DNA of 64,000 nucleotides, taken from Desulfobacteraceae bacterium (GTDB lineage Bacteria > Desulfobacterota > Desulfobacteria > Desulfobacterales > RPRI01). Below, piece after piece: positions 18,301 to 26,014 of this stretch. The stretch is taken from the NCBI GenBank assembly GCA_011391695.1, contig JAABQB010000004.1, positions 1-64,000 of the forward strand, given 5' to 3'. The notes beneath the pieces were generated by a model, which saw nothing but the letters and a program-made list of their open reading frames with translations, had not been told where the DNA came from and did not search any database. Position 1 is the first letter of the stretch. Every line of letters starts with the position of its first letter. The translations under genes were made by a program, and so were the position numbers.

Positions 18301-18391
18301 AAGGACTATAATGCTTCCTATCAGGATAATTCAGCCTGTTAATACAGGCGGCAGCCAAAATTCGGAAGATAAAATTTCTATTGATAAGTAA
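15311..18391 (+). CDS. AsmA-like envelope protein
   Basis: This 1026-residue protein begins with a basic patch and one hydrophobic helix (residues about 7-32), followed by a very long beta-rich periplasmic part. The opening after the helix (SEYLKTKIVEQISQKTGHQI) is the typical AsmA N-terminal pattern. The C-terminal 200 residues resemble the AsmA C-terminal region, with GTLNFKAKEGRIYQLRFLSK and a following ITNFVIDGASM. AsmA/TamB-type proteins form bridge-like beta structures implicated in phospholipid transport to the outer membrane. No strong ribosome binding site is visible, and the 3' end overlaps the convergent murJ gene by 14 bases. Confidence 0.85.
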   Translation: MKLVKRIILWASFGAGIIIILALIISLLLLSFIDSEYLKTKIVEQISQKTGHQIEIQSVDIQFFPLLHAEMHHASLSVPGEYIITIGTLKAYPEIMPLFKGKVTINKLYLDTPRVRVFINERSEEDTKFYEKVTFEEIEKILKTIFLNKAVKDTNLSLQIGNGKAGFYEGKRLNFEFYNITLNINFRPDRITIALNGRSSFCEKISVNGKIFPRTSTGEGRIDLLNLNPKNVFDHFFPNSDLKINDSQINLKARFDKKGFLKFYSSFEGVIPSISFQRNADKLVVNGRYFSGNFTADKNWNKITINKLEIDNPKLILSGKFSTNRSLALAEFDLEGKNIDINITRKAALFFAGNSGTTKELFDIIKDGKVPSISIKSKAPSVSELVNIENISIRGDIIDGKIDVPEPLLELESVKGNVTVSGGILEGNNLEGRLENSTAKNGTLKLGFSEKSDIFYLDTAIHADLSRLPPVLKQVVENESFLHELSLIKECRGEANGILTVNKSAGSTQVKVNVSEFSLDGIYERLQNPIKISGEKFFLDDSLIIFKLKNAAWGKSSISNLSAGFSHDKDNSFKILSEKSKIDANDINPFILSFQSAKTALKNISFPGGTVNLNNFELSGPLFAPHSWSVNTSGKIENLVIDYDDFYREPFTITRLIFKTSGEKPPNILKENKIVIEECRIASGRSNIAFNGNAVLSKGKLLLDMNATADFLEWSTINDFADNKLFQTDETKKSSADSFLSGIIKAKVKYFKYGDLTLNPVHADITLGAGNIPIALVDADLCGVSLTGIIETAPDKFQFRIFPFAREGKLDSSINCFFNKRQVATGSFSLDSEIYTKGKGTEITRLLNGTLNFKAKEGRIYQLRFLSKIFALLNLTEIFRGKIPDLVGEGFAYNSITASGKLENGKFVITNFVIDGASMAIVCTGNIDLNKDSIDLVVLISPFKTIDLIIKYIPVVTQILDGNIISIPFRVTGKIDDPDVTPLSPTAVGSGILNMLKRTIMLPIRIIQPVNTGGSQNSEDKISIDK

Positions 18392-19955
18392 TCTTTTTAA
18401 TTTTCCCTGCAATCCTTTCCGCCATTTCCGATATTTCCTTAATCTTCAGAAGATAGCCGGATGAAACGAATATCACCGCAAATAGGGCTGAAAGCAGTAC
18501 TGATAATAAAAAACTTCCTGAAAAAGTGGTCGTATCAAAACCATTCAAAAACATTCTTTTAAACCACTCAAGCAGAATACCCATTACTGCACTCAACAAA
18601 GTTATCTTTGTAAAAAATAGATATACGGCACGGCTTTTTATATTGCGGCTTTTTTTGTTCCAGAGAGCATAAAGTAAAAACACCTGTAAAAACGCGGAAA
18701 GTGAAATCGCAAGGGCAATCCCGCCTGCGCCCATCACATTCATGCAATAGTAGTAAAGAGGTATGCTGAAAATAACCGCAAGAGTTCCAAAACCCGCCGG
18801 GAAAAGAGTGTTCTGCATGGCATAAAACCCCCTTACTACAACTGTTTGCGCAGCAAAGGCAAATGTTCCTGCAAGGAGAAAAACCAGCAGGCCTGAAGTA
18901 AATTCTGTGGCAGCAGCATCAAATCTTCCCCTCTGGAATAAAATTAAAACTATTTCATGCCTGAGCACCATGGCAAGAACGGAAAACGGGACAACAAGAG
19001 AAAGAGCTCTTAACGTATCATTCAGCAGCTTGTTCATTTCTTCAATTTTATTTTCAGCCACAAGGCGGGCCATAAATGGATAGGTGGCCATTCCGACAGC
19101 CTGGCCGAATAAACCAACCATAATAAACATTATCCTGAGTCCATAGTTAAGAGCTGCAATACTTCCATGAGGTAAAAAACTTCCGAAGAATTTCAAAAAA
19201 AACTCGGTTGAAAACGTCATTGTAAGCCCGAACATGAGCGGCAATGTCAAATAAACATATTTTCTTAAATCAGGATGCATAAAATTAAAGCTTATTTGAA
19301 ATTTCATTCCCGCCTTTTTTGCACCCCAGTACTGGAGGAGAAAACTGCCGGTAAAGGCTCCTCCCAGAACACCCCATGAAAAGCCCTCCATACCAAAGCG
19401 TGAACCAAGCAGCATGCCTCCCGAAATAATACCGATATTGTATAACAGAGGGGCCAGAGCGGGTATTGCAAATCTCTCCTTTGAAAACTGGACCGCCATC
19501 AACAGTCCGCCTAAAAAAAAGAAAAACTGGGCTGGAAGAATTATCCTTGTCATACGAACAGCTTTTGAAAAAATCTGCGGATCACTCAATCCCGGGGCAA
19601 TCAGGGAAACAAGTTGAGGCGCCAAAATCATTGCGATAAGTATCAAAAAGAGCAGCCCGGCCCCGAAACATGTCATTATTAATGAAAAAACACGCCACCC
19701 TTCATCTTCATTGTTATTTGCAAGATAATTTGAAAAGATAGGAATAAACGTAATTGAGAGAAAACCACTTGCAGCAATATGGTTCAGTATTTCAGGAAGA
19801 ACAAATGCGATCTGGTAAGCGTCAACATCTCCGCCTGCACCTCCGGCATATGCGATGGCCATTTCCCTGAAAAGGCCTATCACGCGGCTGAAAAAGACAG
19901 ATGCCATCATAATAGCAGAAGCAATTCCGATTTTTTTATATAAGGCAGGAGACAT
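18378..19955 (-). CDS. murJ: lipid II flippase MurJ (MviN)
   Basis: This 525-residue integral membrane protein has about 14 hydrophobic segments and belongs to the MOP exporter superfamily. The N-terminal stretch SAIMMASVFFSRVIGLFREM matches the MurJ signature, including the conserved SRVxGxxR element. MurJ moves lipid-linked peptidoglycan precursor across the inner membrane and is normally essential. It converges with the AsmA-like gene; the two stop codons overlap. No other cell-wall genes are adjacent, and the 200 bases upstream, shared with the divergent DUF948 gene, show no obvious operator. Confidence 0.95.
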   Translation of the reverse strand: MSPALYKKIGIASAIMMASVFFSRVIGLFREMAIAYAGGAGGDVDAYQIAFVLPEILNHIAASGFLSITFIPIFSNYLANNNEDEGWRVFSLIMTCFGAGLLFLILIAMILAPQLVSLIAPGLSDPQIFSKAVRMTRIILPAQFFFFLGGLLMAVQFSKERFAIPALAPLLYNIGIISGGMLLGSRFGMEGFSWGVLGGAFTGSFLLQYWGAKKAGMKFQISFNFMHPDLRKYVYLTLPLMFGLTMTFSTEFFLKFFGSFLPHGSIAALNYGLRIMFIMVGLFGQAVGMATYPFMARLVAENKIEEMNKLLNDTLRALSLVVPFSVLAMVLRHEIVLILFQRGRFDAAATEFTSGLLVFLLAGTFAFAAQTVVVRGFYAMQNTLFPAGFGTLAVIFSIPLYYYCMNVMGAGGIALAISLSAFLQVFLLYALWNKKSRNIKSRAVYLFFTKITLLSAVMGILLEWFKRMFLNGFDTTTFSGSFLLSVLLSALFAVIFVSSGYLLKIKEISEMAERIAGKIKKITYQ

Positions 19956-20156
19956 AATTTAATTTGTAATGAGCCCGGATTTAAATCAATATAACAACTC
20001 AACAGGTTATATGCTTAATATTCATTATCACAAAAAATCTGAAAAGCACATGATATTGTTTTCAGTATTGTTTCGAAATTCAACTTGCAACTGAAATAGA
20101 ATTATCGTATATCCATGTCAGATTATTTATTCATTTTGCATAGGGAGGGCCGGATT

Positions 20157-20552
20157 TTGGACGCAATGCTCATCACATCTTTTATCCTGGTAGTCTTGAC
20201 CTTTCTTGCTACTATTTTCTTTCTGATATACTCTTTTATTCAGATAAAAAGAGCGGCTGATGCCGTAACCGTATTTCTTGCCGCAACAGAATTGAAAATC
20301 AATCCGGTACTCAAGGAGGCCGAAGAAACATTAAAAAGCATCAGAACTGTAAGCGATGATGTAGGCTCTGTCACATCCAGTGTCAAAGATATATCCGGAA
20401 CCGTTTCTGAACTGGCATTTAAAATTAAGACATTCGGGCTTTTAACAGATGAAATACAAAACCAGCTTTCTGTCAGGATATTGGCCCTTAAGGCAGGAAT
20501 TAAAGCCGCAACAGGTGTGTTATTAAAGCAGGAAAAGAAAGGAGAACTGTAA
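20157..20552 (+). CDS. DUF948-type membrane-anchored protein, TTG start
   Basis: This protein of about 131 residues has one N-terminal membrane segment (ITSFILVVLTFLATIFFLIY) followed by a helical tail with heptad-like repeats (EAEETLKSIRTVSDDVGSV). That is the layout of DUF948 proteins. I place the start at the TTG at 20157 because GGGAGG lies at 20143-20148. An ATG at 20115 has no ribosome binding site, and an ATG at 20166 is too far from it. It is followed after 1 base by a YtxH-like gene, so the two form an operon. Such pairs are commonly linked to general stress, which is family knowledge rather than seen here. Confidence 0.78.
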   Translation: MDAMLITSFILVVLTFLATIFFLIYSFIQIKRAADAVTVFLAATELKINPVLKEAEETLKSIRTVSDDVGSVTSSVKDISGTVSELAFKIKTFGLLTDEIQNQLSVRILALKAGIKAATGVLLKQEKKGEL

Positions 20553-20553
20553 C

Positions 20554-20823
20554 ATGGAAGAAAAAGATTATAGCATAGGATCGTTAGTCGCCTCATTTCT
20601 TTTGGGAGGCATAGTCGGTGCAGGAATCGCGATTTTGCTTGCACCTCAGTCCGGACGCGAAACAAGAGAAAAAATTAAGGAATATGCTGAAAGCGTGAAG
20701 GAAAAAGCTGCTGAATCCGTTCAGAAAGCAAAAAGTGTATTCGAAGATAAGAAATCTGTGCTTACAGCTGCTGTCGAAGCAGGTAAAGAAGCCTATAAGA
20801 AGGAAGCAAACAAACAATCATAA
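20554..20823 (+). CDS. YtxH-domain protein
   Basis: This 89-residue protein has a short glycine-rich membrane segment (SFLLGGIVGAGIAILLAP) immediately followed by QSGRETREKIKEYAE, the characteristic YtxH pattern. An amphipathic Lys/Glu-rich helix extends to the C-terminus. AAGGAG precedes the ATG. It is translationally close to the DUF948 protein, and the two probably form a small membrane-associated assembly. YtxH proteins are stress-induced in Bacillus; the molecular function is unknown. Confidence 0.88.
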   Translation: MEEKDYSIGSLVASFLLGGIVGAGIAILLAPQSGRETREKIKEYAESVKEKAAESVQKAKSVFEDKKSVLTAAVEAGKEAYKKEANKQS

Positions 20824-20845
20824 AACGGATGTTTTCCTTGCCGCA

Positions 20846-20879
20846 CGGGGATGCCCCGCTCTTTTTGGGTGGAGCACCC
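20846..20879 (+). terminator. possible terminator: two short GC-rich hairpins
   Basis: CGGGG-ATG-CCCCG (20846-20858) is followed by CTCTTTTT, and a second hairpin GGGTG-GAG-CACCC lies at 20867-20879. The first has a short stem but a T-run, so it could end the DUF948-YtxH transcript. Confidence 0.35.
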
Positions 20880-20936
20880 CTGCGGACTTTCCCTATAATA
20901 TCAGCAAAACAGACTGCATCTGCAGGTTATCTTTCA

Positions 20937-21410
20937 TCAATCAAGATCAACGGCGGTACCGCATTTATTGCACCGCCTTGCCCCTCTGAAGATTTTATTT
21001 CTACAAGCAGGACAGTAATATCGGGCATCTTCATCCTCTATCCATTTCTCTGTGCCATGCTCACGCCAATATGGAACTGCCCTTAAAATAACTTTTTTTC
21101 CAACGGGCATCGGGAAATTATTAATATGTTCGCAGGGGAAACTTTCGCATTCGTTACATCCTGCAAATCCCTTTTTACTGGTGCAGTCCTTGATTGAGCA
21201 CACTCCGCAAAATACAGATACTCTGCCTGACAGGCAACCGTCGCACAGCAAATCCGCAGTAGTCAGATGCTCAATGCCCGGAATGTTTGTTTTATATACA
21301 CTTAAAAGCTTTTCCAGAAACTTCTGGTTGTTGTCTTTTGTAGCATAATATACACCGCATACACCGCAATACAGCCCGCACGGAGCAATAAGTTCTTGAT
21401 TTATTTCCAT
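20937..21410 (-). CDS. DUF3795-type cysteine-rich protein with C-terminal zinc ribbon
   Basis: This 157-residue protein begins with the APCGLYCGVCGVYYAT motif of DUF3795 and continues with further Cys pairs (CDGCLSG, CGVCSIKDC, CNECESFPC). At the C-terminus, YYCPACRNKIFRGARRCNKCG is a typical short zinc ribbon. The start ATG at 21410 follows AGAGG. Metal or iron-sulfur binding is likely from the spacing; no enzymatic role is known. The protein stands alone on this strand between the YtxH and DUF3617 genes. Confidence 0.82.
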   Translation of the reverse strand: MEINQELIAPCGLYCGVCGVYYATKDNNQKFLEKLLSVYKTNIPGIEHLTTADLLCDGCLSGRVSVFCGVCSIKDCTSKKGFAGCNECESFPCEHINNFPMPVGKKVILRAVPYWREHGTEKWIEDEDARYYCPACRNKIFRGARRCNKCGTAVDLD

Positions 21411-21496
21411 ATACACCTCTTCTTTTGATACTTTTGATAGGATTCCATTTGAGCCTGTCTGTCAAATGGATATTCCTTTATATGGCTACTATACAA

Positions 21497-21928
21497 CTAC
21501 TTGCAATTTCCCATCCACTTCCCGGTCATATTGCTGGTCATTTTGCCCTCACCTCCACCCTGATCAGGAAAGGTCATGTCCATAACACCTTCGTATGTGT
21601 TCCCTTTATACGTTATTTTGCCCGCGCCCTTCATTATGCCATCTTTACTTTTGCATTTTATTGACCAGGATACCGTATTTCCGCTTACATTAACTGACAT
21701 CTTCTCACATTCCTGACCCGGTTCCTCCTTTTTTGGTACAAAGTCGTTTTTGGTAAGACACTGCGTATATTTTACAGGAGGCATCGCCATTGACATTCCG
21801 GGCATTTCCATTTTTGAAGTCATGGTTATCTCCCACAGGCCTTCCTTCATGTCAGGTGCTGCCGCTGCTAAAGACGCCCACATAAACAATAAAGCAACCA
21901 TTAAAAATACAATGACTTTCCTGTTCAT
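21497..21928 (-). CDS. DUF3617-family periplasmic protein
   Basis: This 143-residue protein has a clear signal peptide (KVIVFLMVALLFMWASLAAA) with cleavage near residue 24. The mature start APDMKEGLWEITMTSKMEMP matches DUF3617, which typically begins with GLWE and has a Met-rich stretch and paired cysteines. CxTKNDF and the later QECEK Cys pair are present. AGGAG precedes the ATG. Function is unknown; the family is periplasmic. Confidence 0.83.
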   Translation of the reverse strand: MNRKVIVFLMVALLFMWASLAAAAPDMKEGLWEITMTSKMEMPGMSMAMPPVKYTQCLTKNDFVPKKEEPGQECEKMSVNVSGNTVSWSIKCKSKDGIMKGAGKITYKGNTYEGVMDMTFPDQGGGEGKMTSNMTGKWMGNCK

Positions 21929-22031
21929 TTATTTCTCCTTGTAAATAGTTGTTTGAAACTAAACAGCGAGCACATTCTCTGCTGCTTTTCTTAATCCTTT
22001 TGCCGCAAAGTCCTTATGAAGAACATGTCTT

Positions 22032-22223
22032 TCAAGGAATATGCTTTACTCTCCCGACTTCCCCGCTTTCCAGGCGCACTTTGATTCCATGAGGATGCGT
22101 GGGAGAGTTAGTTAAAATCTCTTTTACAATTCCTTCTGTCAGTATTCCCGTACGTTGATTCTTCTTCAGCACTATAGAAACCCTGGTTCCTGGCGTTATA
22201 ACAGACCTGATTTTTCCATCCAT
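22032..22223 (-). CDS. YwbE-family small protein (DUF2196)
   Basis: This 63-residue protein (MDGKIRSVITPGTRVSIVLKK) carries the YwbE pattern of QRTGILTEGIVKEILTNSP followed by HPHGIKVRLESGEVGRV. An SH3-like beta barrel is expected. The ATG at 22223 has AGGAG eight bases upstream, while a further upstream ATG would add 16 unrelated residues. The molecular function of the family is not established. The 270 bases upstream, to 22497, show nothing I can assign. Confidence 0.85.
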   Translation of the reverse strand: MDGKIRSVITPGTRVSIVLKKNQRTGILTEGIVKEILTNSPTHPHGIKVRLESGEVGRVKHIP

Positions 22224-22497
22224 AACATATTCTCCTGTCAAATATTGACGGAAACGTAAAAAACCCATCAACAGACAGGGAGTGTTTTTAGTCCCAGCAC
22301 CAGTTGATGGCGGAATCGCTTGGATTGGTAATTATCATTTTATTAATCGGTTGTCCAGTTGATCAGCAATAAACAAGTGATGGTATAATACTATCGATTT
22401 GCTACTTATATTCCCATGATTTTATTGAAAGTAAATACAATCCGGAAGATAATTCCGGGACATATTATAATATCCTAAAATATTTTAATAATTTATG

Positions 22498-22524
22498 TTG
22501 ACATTCATACCGGCGCCATATAGA
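22498..22524 (+). promoter_or_regulatory. candidate sigma-70 promoter of the cold-shock gene
   Basis: A perfect TTGACA at 22498-22503 is followed by TATAGA at 22519-22524 (15-base spacer) or TAGAGT at 22521-22526 (17-base spacer). The predicted transcript would have a leader of about 120 bases, as is usual for cspA-type genes. Confidence 0.55.
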
Positions 22525-22542
22525 GTGCGGCAAATCAGTAAA

Positions 22543-22564
22543 GATTTGCAAAGTATTGCAAATC
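22543..22564 (+). promoter_or_regulatory. hairpin in the 5' leader of the cold-shock gene
   Basis: GATTTGCAA (22543-22551) and TTGCAAATC (22556-22564) form a perfect 9-base stem with an AGTA loop. Long structured leaders are thermosensors in CspA-family mRNAs; a similar role here is inference. Confidence 0.45.
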
Positions 22565-22654
22565 GGTTTCGAGCAGAAGGATTGTTCCATGTTGTCAAAG
22601 TGACGACCTGAAGTCAGAGACCTTGATGGTATCTTATGAAAGGAGGAAAACACT

Positions 22655-22855
22655 ATGGCAAATGGAACTGTAAAATGGTTTAATGACAGTAAAGGTTTTG
22701 GCTTCATTGAGCAGGAAAATGGCAAGGATGTGTTCGTTCATCATTCAGCTATTAATTCGACCGGATTTAAATCGCTTTCTGAAGGTGACCGTGTAACATT
22801 CGATGTAGTTGATGGCCCCAAAGGCCCCGGCGCAGCTAATGTAACAAAAGTCTAA
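22655..22855 (+). CDS. cold-shock protein, CspA family
   Basis: This 66-residue single cold-shock domain has both RNA-binding motifs, KGFGFI and DVFVHH. The start is preceded by AAAGGAGG. These proteins bind single-stranded RNA and DNA and melt secondary structure at low temperature or in stationary phase. The gene is monocistronic, with its own candidate promoter and terminator. It could be constitutive rather than cold-induced, since genomes usually carry several copies. Confidence 0.97.
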   Translation: MANGTVKWFNDSKGFGFIEQENGKDVFVHHSAINSTGFKSLSEGDRVTFDVVDGPKGPGAANVTKV

Positions 22856-22880
22856 TTAAACGATTATAGATCAAAAATTA

Positions 22881-22916
22881 AAGGCATTCAGGCGTTAGGC
22901 ATGAATGCCTTTTTTA
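22881..22916. terminator. bidirectional intrinsic terminator
   Basis: AAGGCATTCA (22881-22890) and TGAATGCCTT (22902-22911) form a perfect 10-base stem with an 11-base loop, followed by a T-run to 22916. The same hairpin read on the other strand has an A/T-rich flank and lies directly after the stop codon of the convergent alkyl-sulfatase gene. Confidence 0.88.
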
Positions 22917-22918
22917 TT

Positions 22919-24646
22919 TCAATCACTAAAGAGGCCGAGGAAATTAACCATATTAATTATTCCTCCCTCTATCTTTACGTCACCTTTTGCCAGTGCCACG
23001 GCAGGGTTGGCAAGCCTGGTCGCAATCTCTTTCCATATATGGGAATTAACCGTCACTGTTATGTCCGCTTTTTCCGGAAAACGTGGCTCGACTATCGCGA
23101 CTCCACAACGGACGTGTACAGTAAATGCTTCTTTTGTATCCGGAAAATAAAAGCCGGCAACTTTATCGATGTCGACACTTTTTTCAGGATTGAGTTTTAC
23201 ACTCATGCCCGCAAAGATAGCCGCAAGCGGGATTCTGTGGGCCAGATCCGCATCGATTTTAGCCTGTGTCAGTTTTAACCTTCCCTCGGCCTCATGTGCC
23301 TGCGAGAAGTAATAATTCCGGGCATTTGCATTGCCCTGCTGTAATGCAAGCGCACGAAGGGACAAAGCCTTTAATTCAAGTGCTTCGCTCATATCCGGAG
23401 TTATCTGAAGCAGTTTGTCCGTTAGCTCTAAAACCCACTGGTGGTCTTGCTCTGCACTGGCTTTTCTTGCATGCTCAAGGAGCTCTTTATTGCCTCCCGC
23501 AAGCTTTGCAAACCTTTCTGCACGCTCTTTTAATGTAAGTGGATTTAGATCTGTTGAATTCCCGCTGAACCATCCGAGGTACCCGTTATAGATATTTCTA
23601 ACCGACCAGGCGACAGTTCCATAATATTCGCGAAGATATGGTTTTTCCGCCAGATGCCGTGGCAATTTCACTGTTTCCGCAAGTTCATCCGGAGTAAGCC
23701 CTCTGTTTATGCCCCTTATTGTCTGGTCGTGTACAAATTGTATAGCATCCCTGTAGTCAGTAAGTATTGTGTCTATTGTGTTTAATCCTGTGATTGGTCT
23801 CGAATGGCAAGGTACGAGATACTCCGCCTTCAGCAGTAGCATTTTATCAAGGCTCCGAACCCACGCAAGCACATCCCTGTAGCTTGTTCCGCGTATTGTG
23901 TAGAGATTCGGAAAGGACTTGTAATAATCATCCGCTGCAATGAGAACCTTTTTATCCGGCATCCAAACTACAATCTGGTCATCTGTTTCGCCCGGCGCAT
24001 GAATGAGCTCAAGATTTATGCCTGCTATGCTGACTTTCAGGGTTTCACCTGAAAAAGTCTTATTCGGCCTTACGTATGACATTGTTGTTTTATCATTAAA
24101 CTTCAGAAAAGGTCCGATTCCACAGTTTTCAAGTTCGTCGTTTTTCAAAAAAGTGCCGAACATGCGCATAGCCCGTTTATAAGTTATTTCCTGCGTAATT
24201 GCAGTGACTCGATCAAGTTCATCTAATGTTTTCTTATGGGAATAAACATCGATGTTTTTATTTTCTGTAAAAACCCCGGCTCCAAAGACATGATCGGCAT
24301 GATAATGGGTATAAATAATTGCTTTTACAGGTTTTAATGTTATATTATCAAACGCTTTCTTTACGGGTATGGCCGCTTCAACACTCTCCATTACATCAAC
24401 TATAACGACACCGTCCTGCCCTTCAAGCAGAATTGAGTTGGCAAGCCCGTAGCCGATTGCCACATACACGCCATCCGTTACTTTAATGATTTCCTGCTTA
24501 AATTCGGCCGTATGCCCTGTAAGCTCCTTGTTATCAACTTTGGCGGCAGTAACTGTTTTTTTCCACGAACAACCGGACACTGTTAATACACAAGCTGCAA
24601 CATATATTATAAACAACGCTGTTTTTCTTCCCATGTTTGTTTTCAT
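22919..24646 (-). CDS. alkyl-sulfatase (SdsA1-like), predicted lipoprotein
   Basis: This protein of about 575 residues has a metallo-beta-lactamase domain with THYHADH (His114, His116, Asp118, His119) and a DDYYKSFPNLY segment typical of SdsA-type enzymes. A helical dimerisation domain follows (about 350-450), then a C-terminal SCP2-like domain, the known SdsA architecture. Family enzymes hydrolyse alkyl sulfate esters to alcohol and sulfate. The N-terminus has a hydrophobic stretch ending VSGC, a lipobox with Cys26, so it is probably an outer-membrane or periplasmic lipoprotein. The start at 24646 avoids overlap with the upstream gene. Substrates could include other sulfate esters. Confidence 0.9.
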   Translation of the reverse strand: MKTNMGRKTALFIIYVAACVLTVSGCSWKKTVTAAKVDNKELTGHTAEFKQEIIKVTDGVYVAIGYGLANSILLEGQDGVVIVDVMESVEAAIPVKKAFDNITLKPVKAIIYTHYHADHVFGAGVFTENKNIDVYSHKKTLDELDRVTAITQEITYKRAMRMFGTFLKNDELENCGIGPFLKFNDKTTMSYVRPNKTFSGETLKVSIAGINLELIHAPGETDDQIVVWMPDKKVLIAADDYYKSFPNLYTIRGTSYRDVLAWVRSLDKMLLLKAEYLVPCHSRPITGLNTIDTILTDYRDAIQFVHDQTIRGINRGLTPDELAETVKLPRHLAEKPYLREYYGTVAWSVRNIYNGYLGWFSGNSTDLNPLTLKERAERFAKLAGGNKELLEHARKASAEQDHQWVLELTDKLLQITPDMSEALELKALSLRALALQQGNANARNYYFSQAHEAEGRLKLTQAKIDADLAHRIPLAAIFAGMSVKLNPEKSVDIDKVAGFYFPDTKEAFTVHVRCGVAIVEPRFPEKADITVTVNSHIWKEIATRLANPAVALAKGDVKIEGGIINMVNFLGLFSD

Positions 24647-24660
24647 TTGAGGGTCCCCGT

Positions 24661-25500
24661 TCAATTTGAACCGCAATAATTTTCCGCAATTTCAATATAA
24701 TGCAATGCTTCCTCAATCCGCCCTCTTTTCCGACAGCCGTCTGAATAAACACGGCATTTTTCTTTTAAAACCTTTATCGCAAGTTTTTTCTGATTTTCAG
24801 ATAAGAGGCTTTTTTCAATTAGCTTTATAATTGACTGAATTCTATATTTATCAAGGGAATGCATTCCGGATAGCTGGTCTTCATGTCCGCCCCTTTTTAC
24901 AGTCAGAGGCGTATTAATAAGGTATATCGGATGCCGGCAGTTTACCCGGAGCCACATGTCATAATCTTCACAGGCAGGAAGCTTTTCATCGAAAAGACCG
25001 ACAATATCGAAAAGGTTCCTTTTCACCATAACCGCAGACGGGCTTACCATGCAAAGTTCAAGTGATTTTTCAAAAAAGAATTCCGATATCTTTTTATGCC
25101 TTTTCCCGGGATTAACCCTCTTTCCGTTTTTCAGCCATATTTCTTCTGTCTGACATATAAGTGCGCCTGGATTATTTTCAAAAAATGCAAGCTGGATTGA
25201 TAATTTTCCCGGAAGCCACAGGTCGTCCGAATCAAGAAAAGCAATAAAATTTCCGGATGACGAGGTAATGCCTTTATTCCTTGCGGAGCTAACACCTTTA
25301 TTTTTCTGTCTTATAACCTTGATTCTGTTCCCGTAAGAATACAAGATGTCCGAAGTATTATCTTCAGAGCCGTCATCTACCACGATCAGTTCAAAATTGT
25401 AAAATTCCTGGGAAAGGACTGAATCCACTGCCTCTTTTAGTATCCATCCCCTGTTATATGAGGGAATAATCACGCTGACTGTCGGTTTCTTTGATCTCAT
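24661..25500 (-). CDS. family 2 glycosyltransferase
   Basis: This protein of about 279 residues has the GT-A fold beginning VSVIIPSYNRGWILKEAVDS, then the ELIVVDDGSEDNT nucleotide-binding motif and FLDSDDLW with the metal-binding DxD. A GLFDEKLPACEDYDMWLR segment contains the ED acid-base pair. The C-terminus is helical. The MRSKKP start is chosen because upstream residues are encoded by an intergenic repeat. The gene ends 14 bases before the alkyl-sulfatase start and may be cotranscribed. Donor and acceptor sugars are unknown. Confidence 0.92.
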   Translation of the reverse strand: MRSKKPTVSVIIPSYNRGWILKEAVDSVLSQEFYNFELIVVDDGSEDNTSDILYSYGNRIKVIRQKNKGVSSARNKGITSSSGNFIAFLDSDDLWLPGKLSIQLAFFENNPGALICQTEEIWLKNGKRVNPGKRHKKISEFFFEKSLELCMVSPSAVMVKRNLFDIVGLFDEKLPACEDYDMWLRVNCRHPIYLINTPLTVKRGGHEDQLSGMHSLDKYRIQSIIKLIEKSLLSENQKKLAIKVLKEKCRVYSDGCRKRGRIEEALHYIEIAENYCGSN

Positions 25501-25507
25501 ATTATTA

Positions 25508-25580
25508 ATACTTTGGTCTCTGGTCCGTACTTCGTGGTTCGTCACTCGTTGTTCGATTCACGATTAACGATTCACTATAA
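25508..25580. repeat. degenerate tandem repeat (GGTTCGTCACTCG type)
   Basis: A run of related 8-10 base units (GGTCTCTGGTCCGTACTTCG, TGGTTCGTCACTCGTTG, TTCGATTCACGATTAACGATTC) lies just upstream of the glycosyltransferase. It resembles one arm of the other text-like repeats. Confidence 0.5.
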
Positions 25581-25703
25581 TAACAAAGAATAAAATGCAA
25601 TCGTAGCTCCAGAAAACGGATTTGTTTGATATGATGAAAAAATGTTGTCACATTGATATTGTTTTGATACAAGCTTTATAGTTAAATTGTGGCTATATTA
25701 TAA

Positions 25704-25819
25704 ATGATGGACTCGTAAGTCCATCATCAGGCCGAGGGCGAGTAAGCCCCGGCCTGGGGTGTGGGTGGAACCGCTTGAATTTACTTCAAGCGGCGGAAGA
25801 GAGTAATCCCTTTCCCGCC
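25704..25819 (+). ncRNA. candidate structured RNA or repeat element: four consecutive hairpins
   Basis: Four stems follow one another. ATGATGGACT pairs with AGTCCATCAT (25704-25727, loop CGTA). CAGGCCG/GGGC pairs with GCCC/CGGCCTG with one bulged A (25728-25756, loop GAGTAA). CCGCTTGAA pairs with TTCAAGCGG (25771-25793). GGCGG pairs with CCGCC (25792-25819), sharing two bases with the third stem. GTAA or its complement recurs in each loop. No ORF of note covers it. It may be a regulatory RNA, a leader of the ETF-QO gene or a mobile palindromic repeat. Confidence 0.5.
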
Positions 25820-25844
25820 AAGTAAAAAGTCATTTTCTGACTTA

Positions 25845-25950
25845 CAACGAAGTCAATTTTTAGACCAGGCGTAATTATCTAATATTCTTTTAATAATGTT
25901 AATTATACCTGGTTTTGACTTCGTTGCCTATAGGATGCCGTTCGCGGCAT
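25845..25950. repeat. large imperfect palindrome followed by a TTCG hairpin
   Basis: CAACGAAGTCAA (25845-25856) and ACCAGGCGTAATTA (25864-25877) are mirrored by TAATTATACCTGGT (25900-25913) and TTGACTTCGTTG (25915-25926). Next comes ATGCCG-TTCG-CGGCAT (25935-25950), a perfect stem with a stable tetraloop. Together with the preceding four hairpins this fills most of the gap before 26015. Confidence 0.7.
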
Positions 25951-26014
25951 AAAATTGCTTTTTACGAAAGTATCAATAAATGACATAGGATGAAAAATAT
26001 AAAGGTGAGGACAG

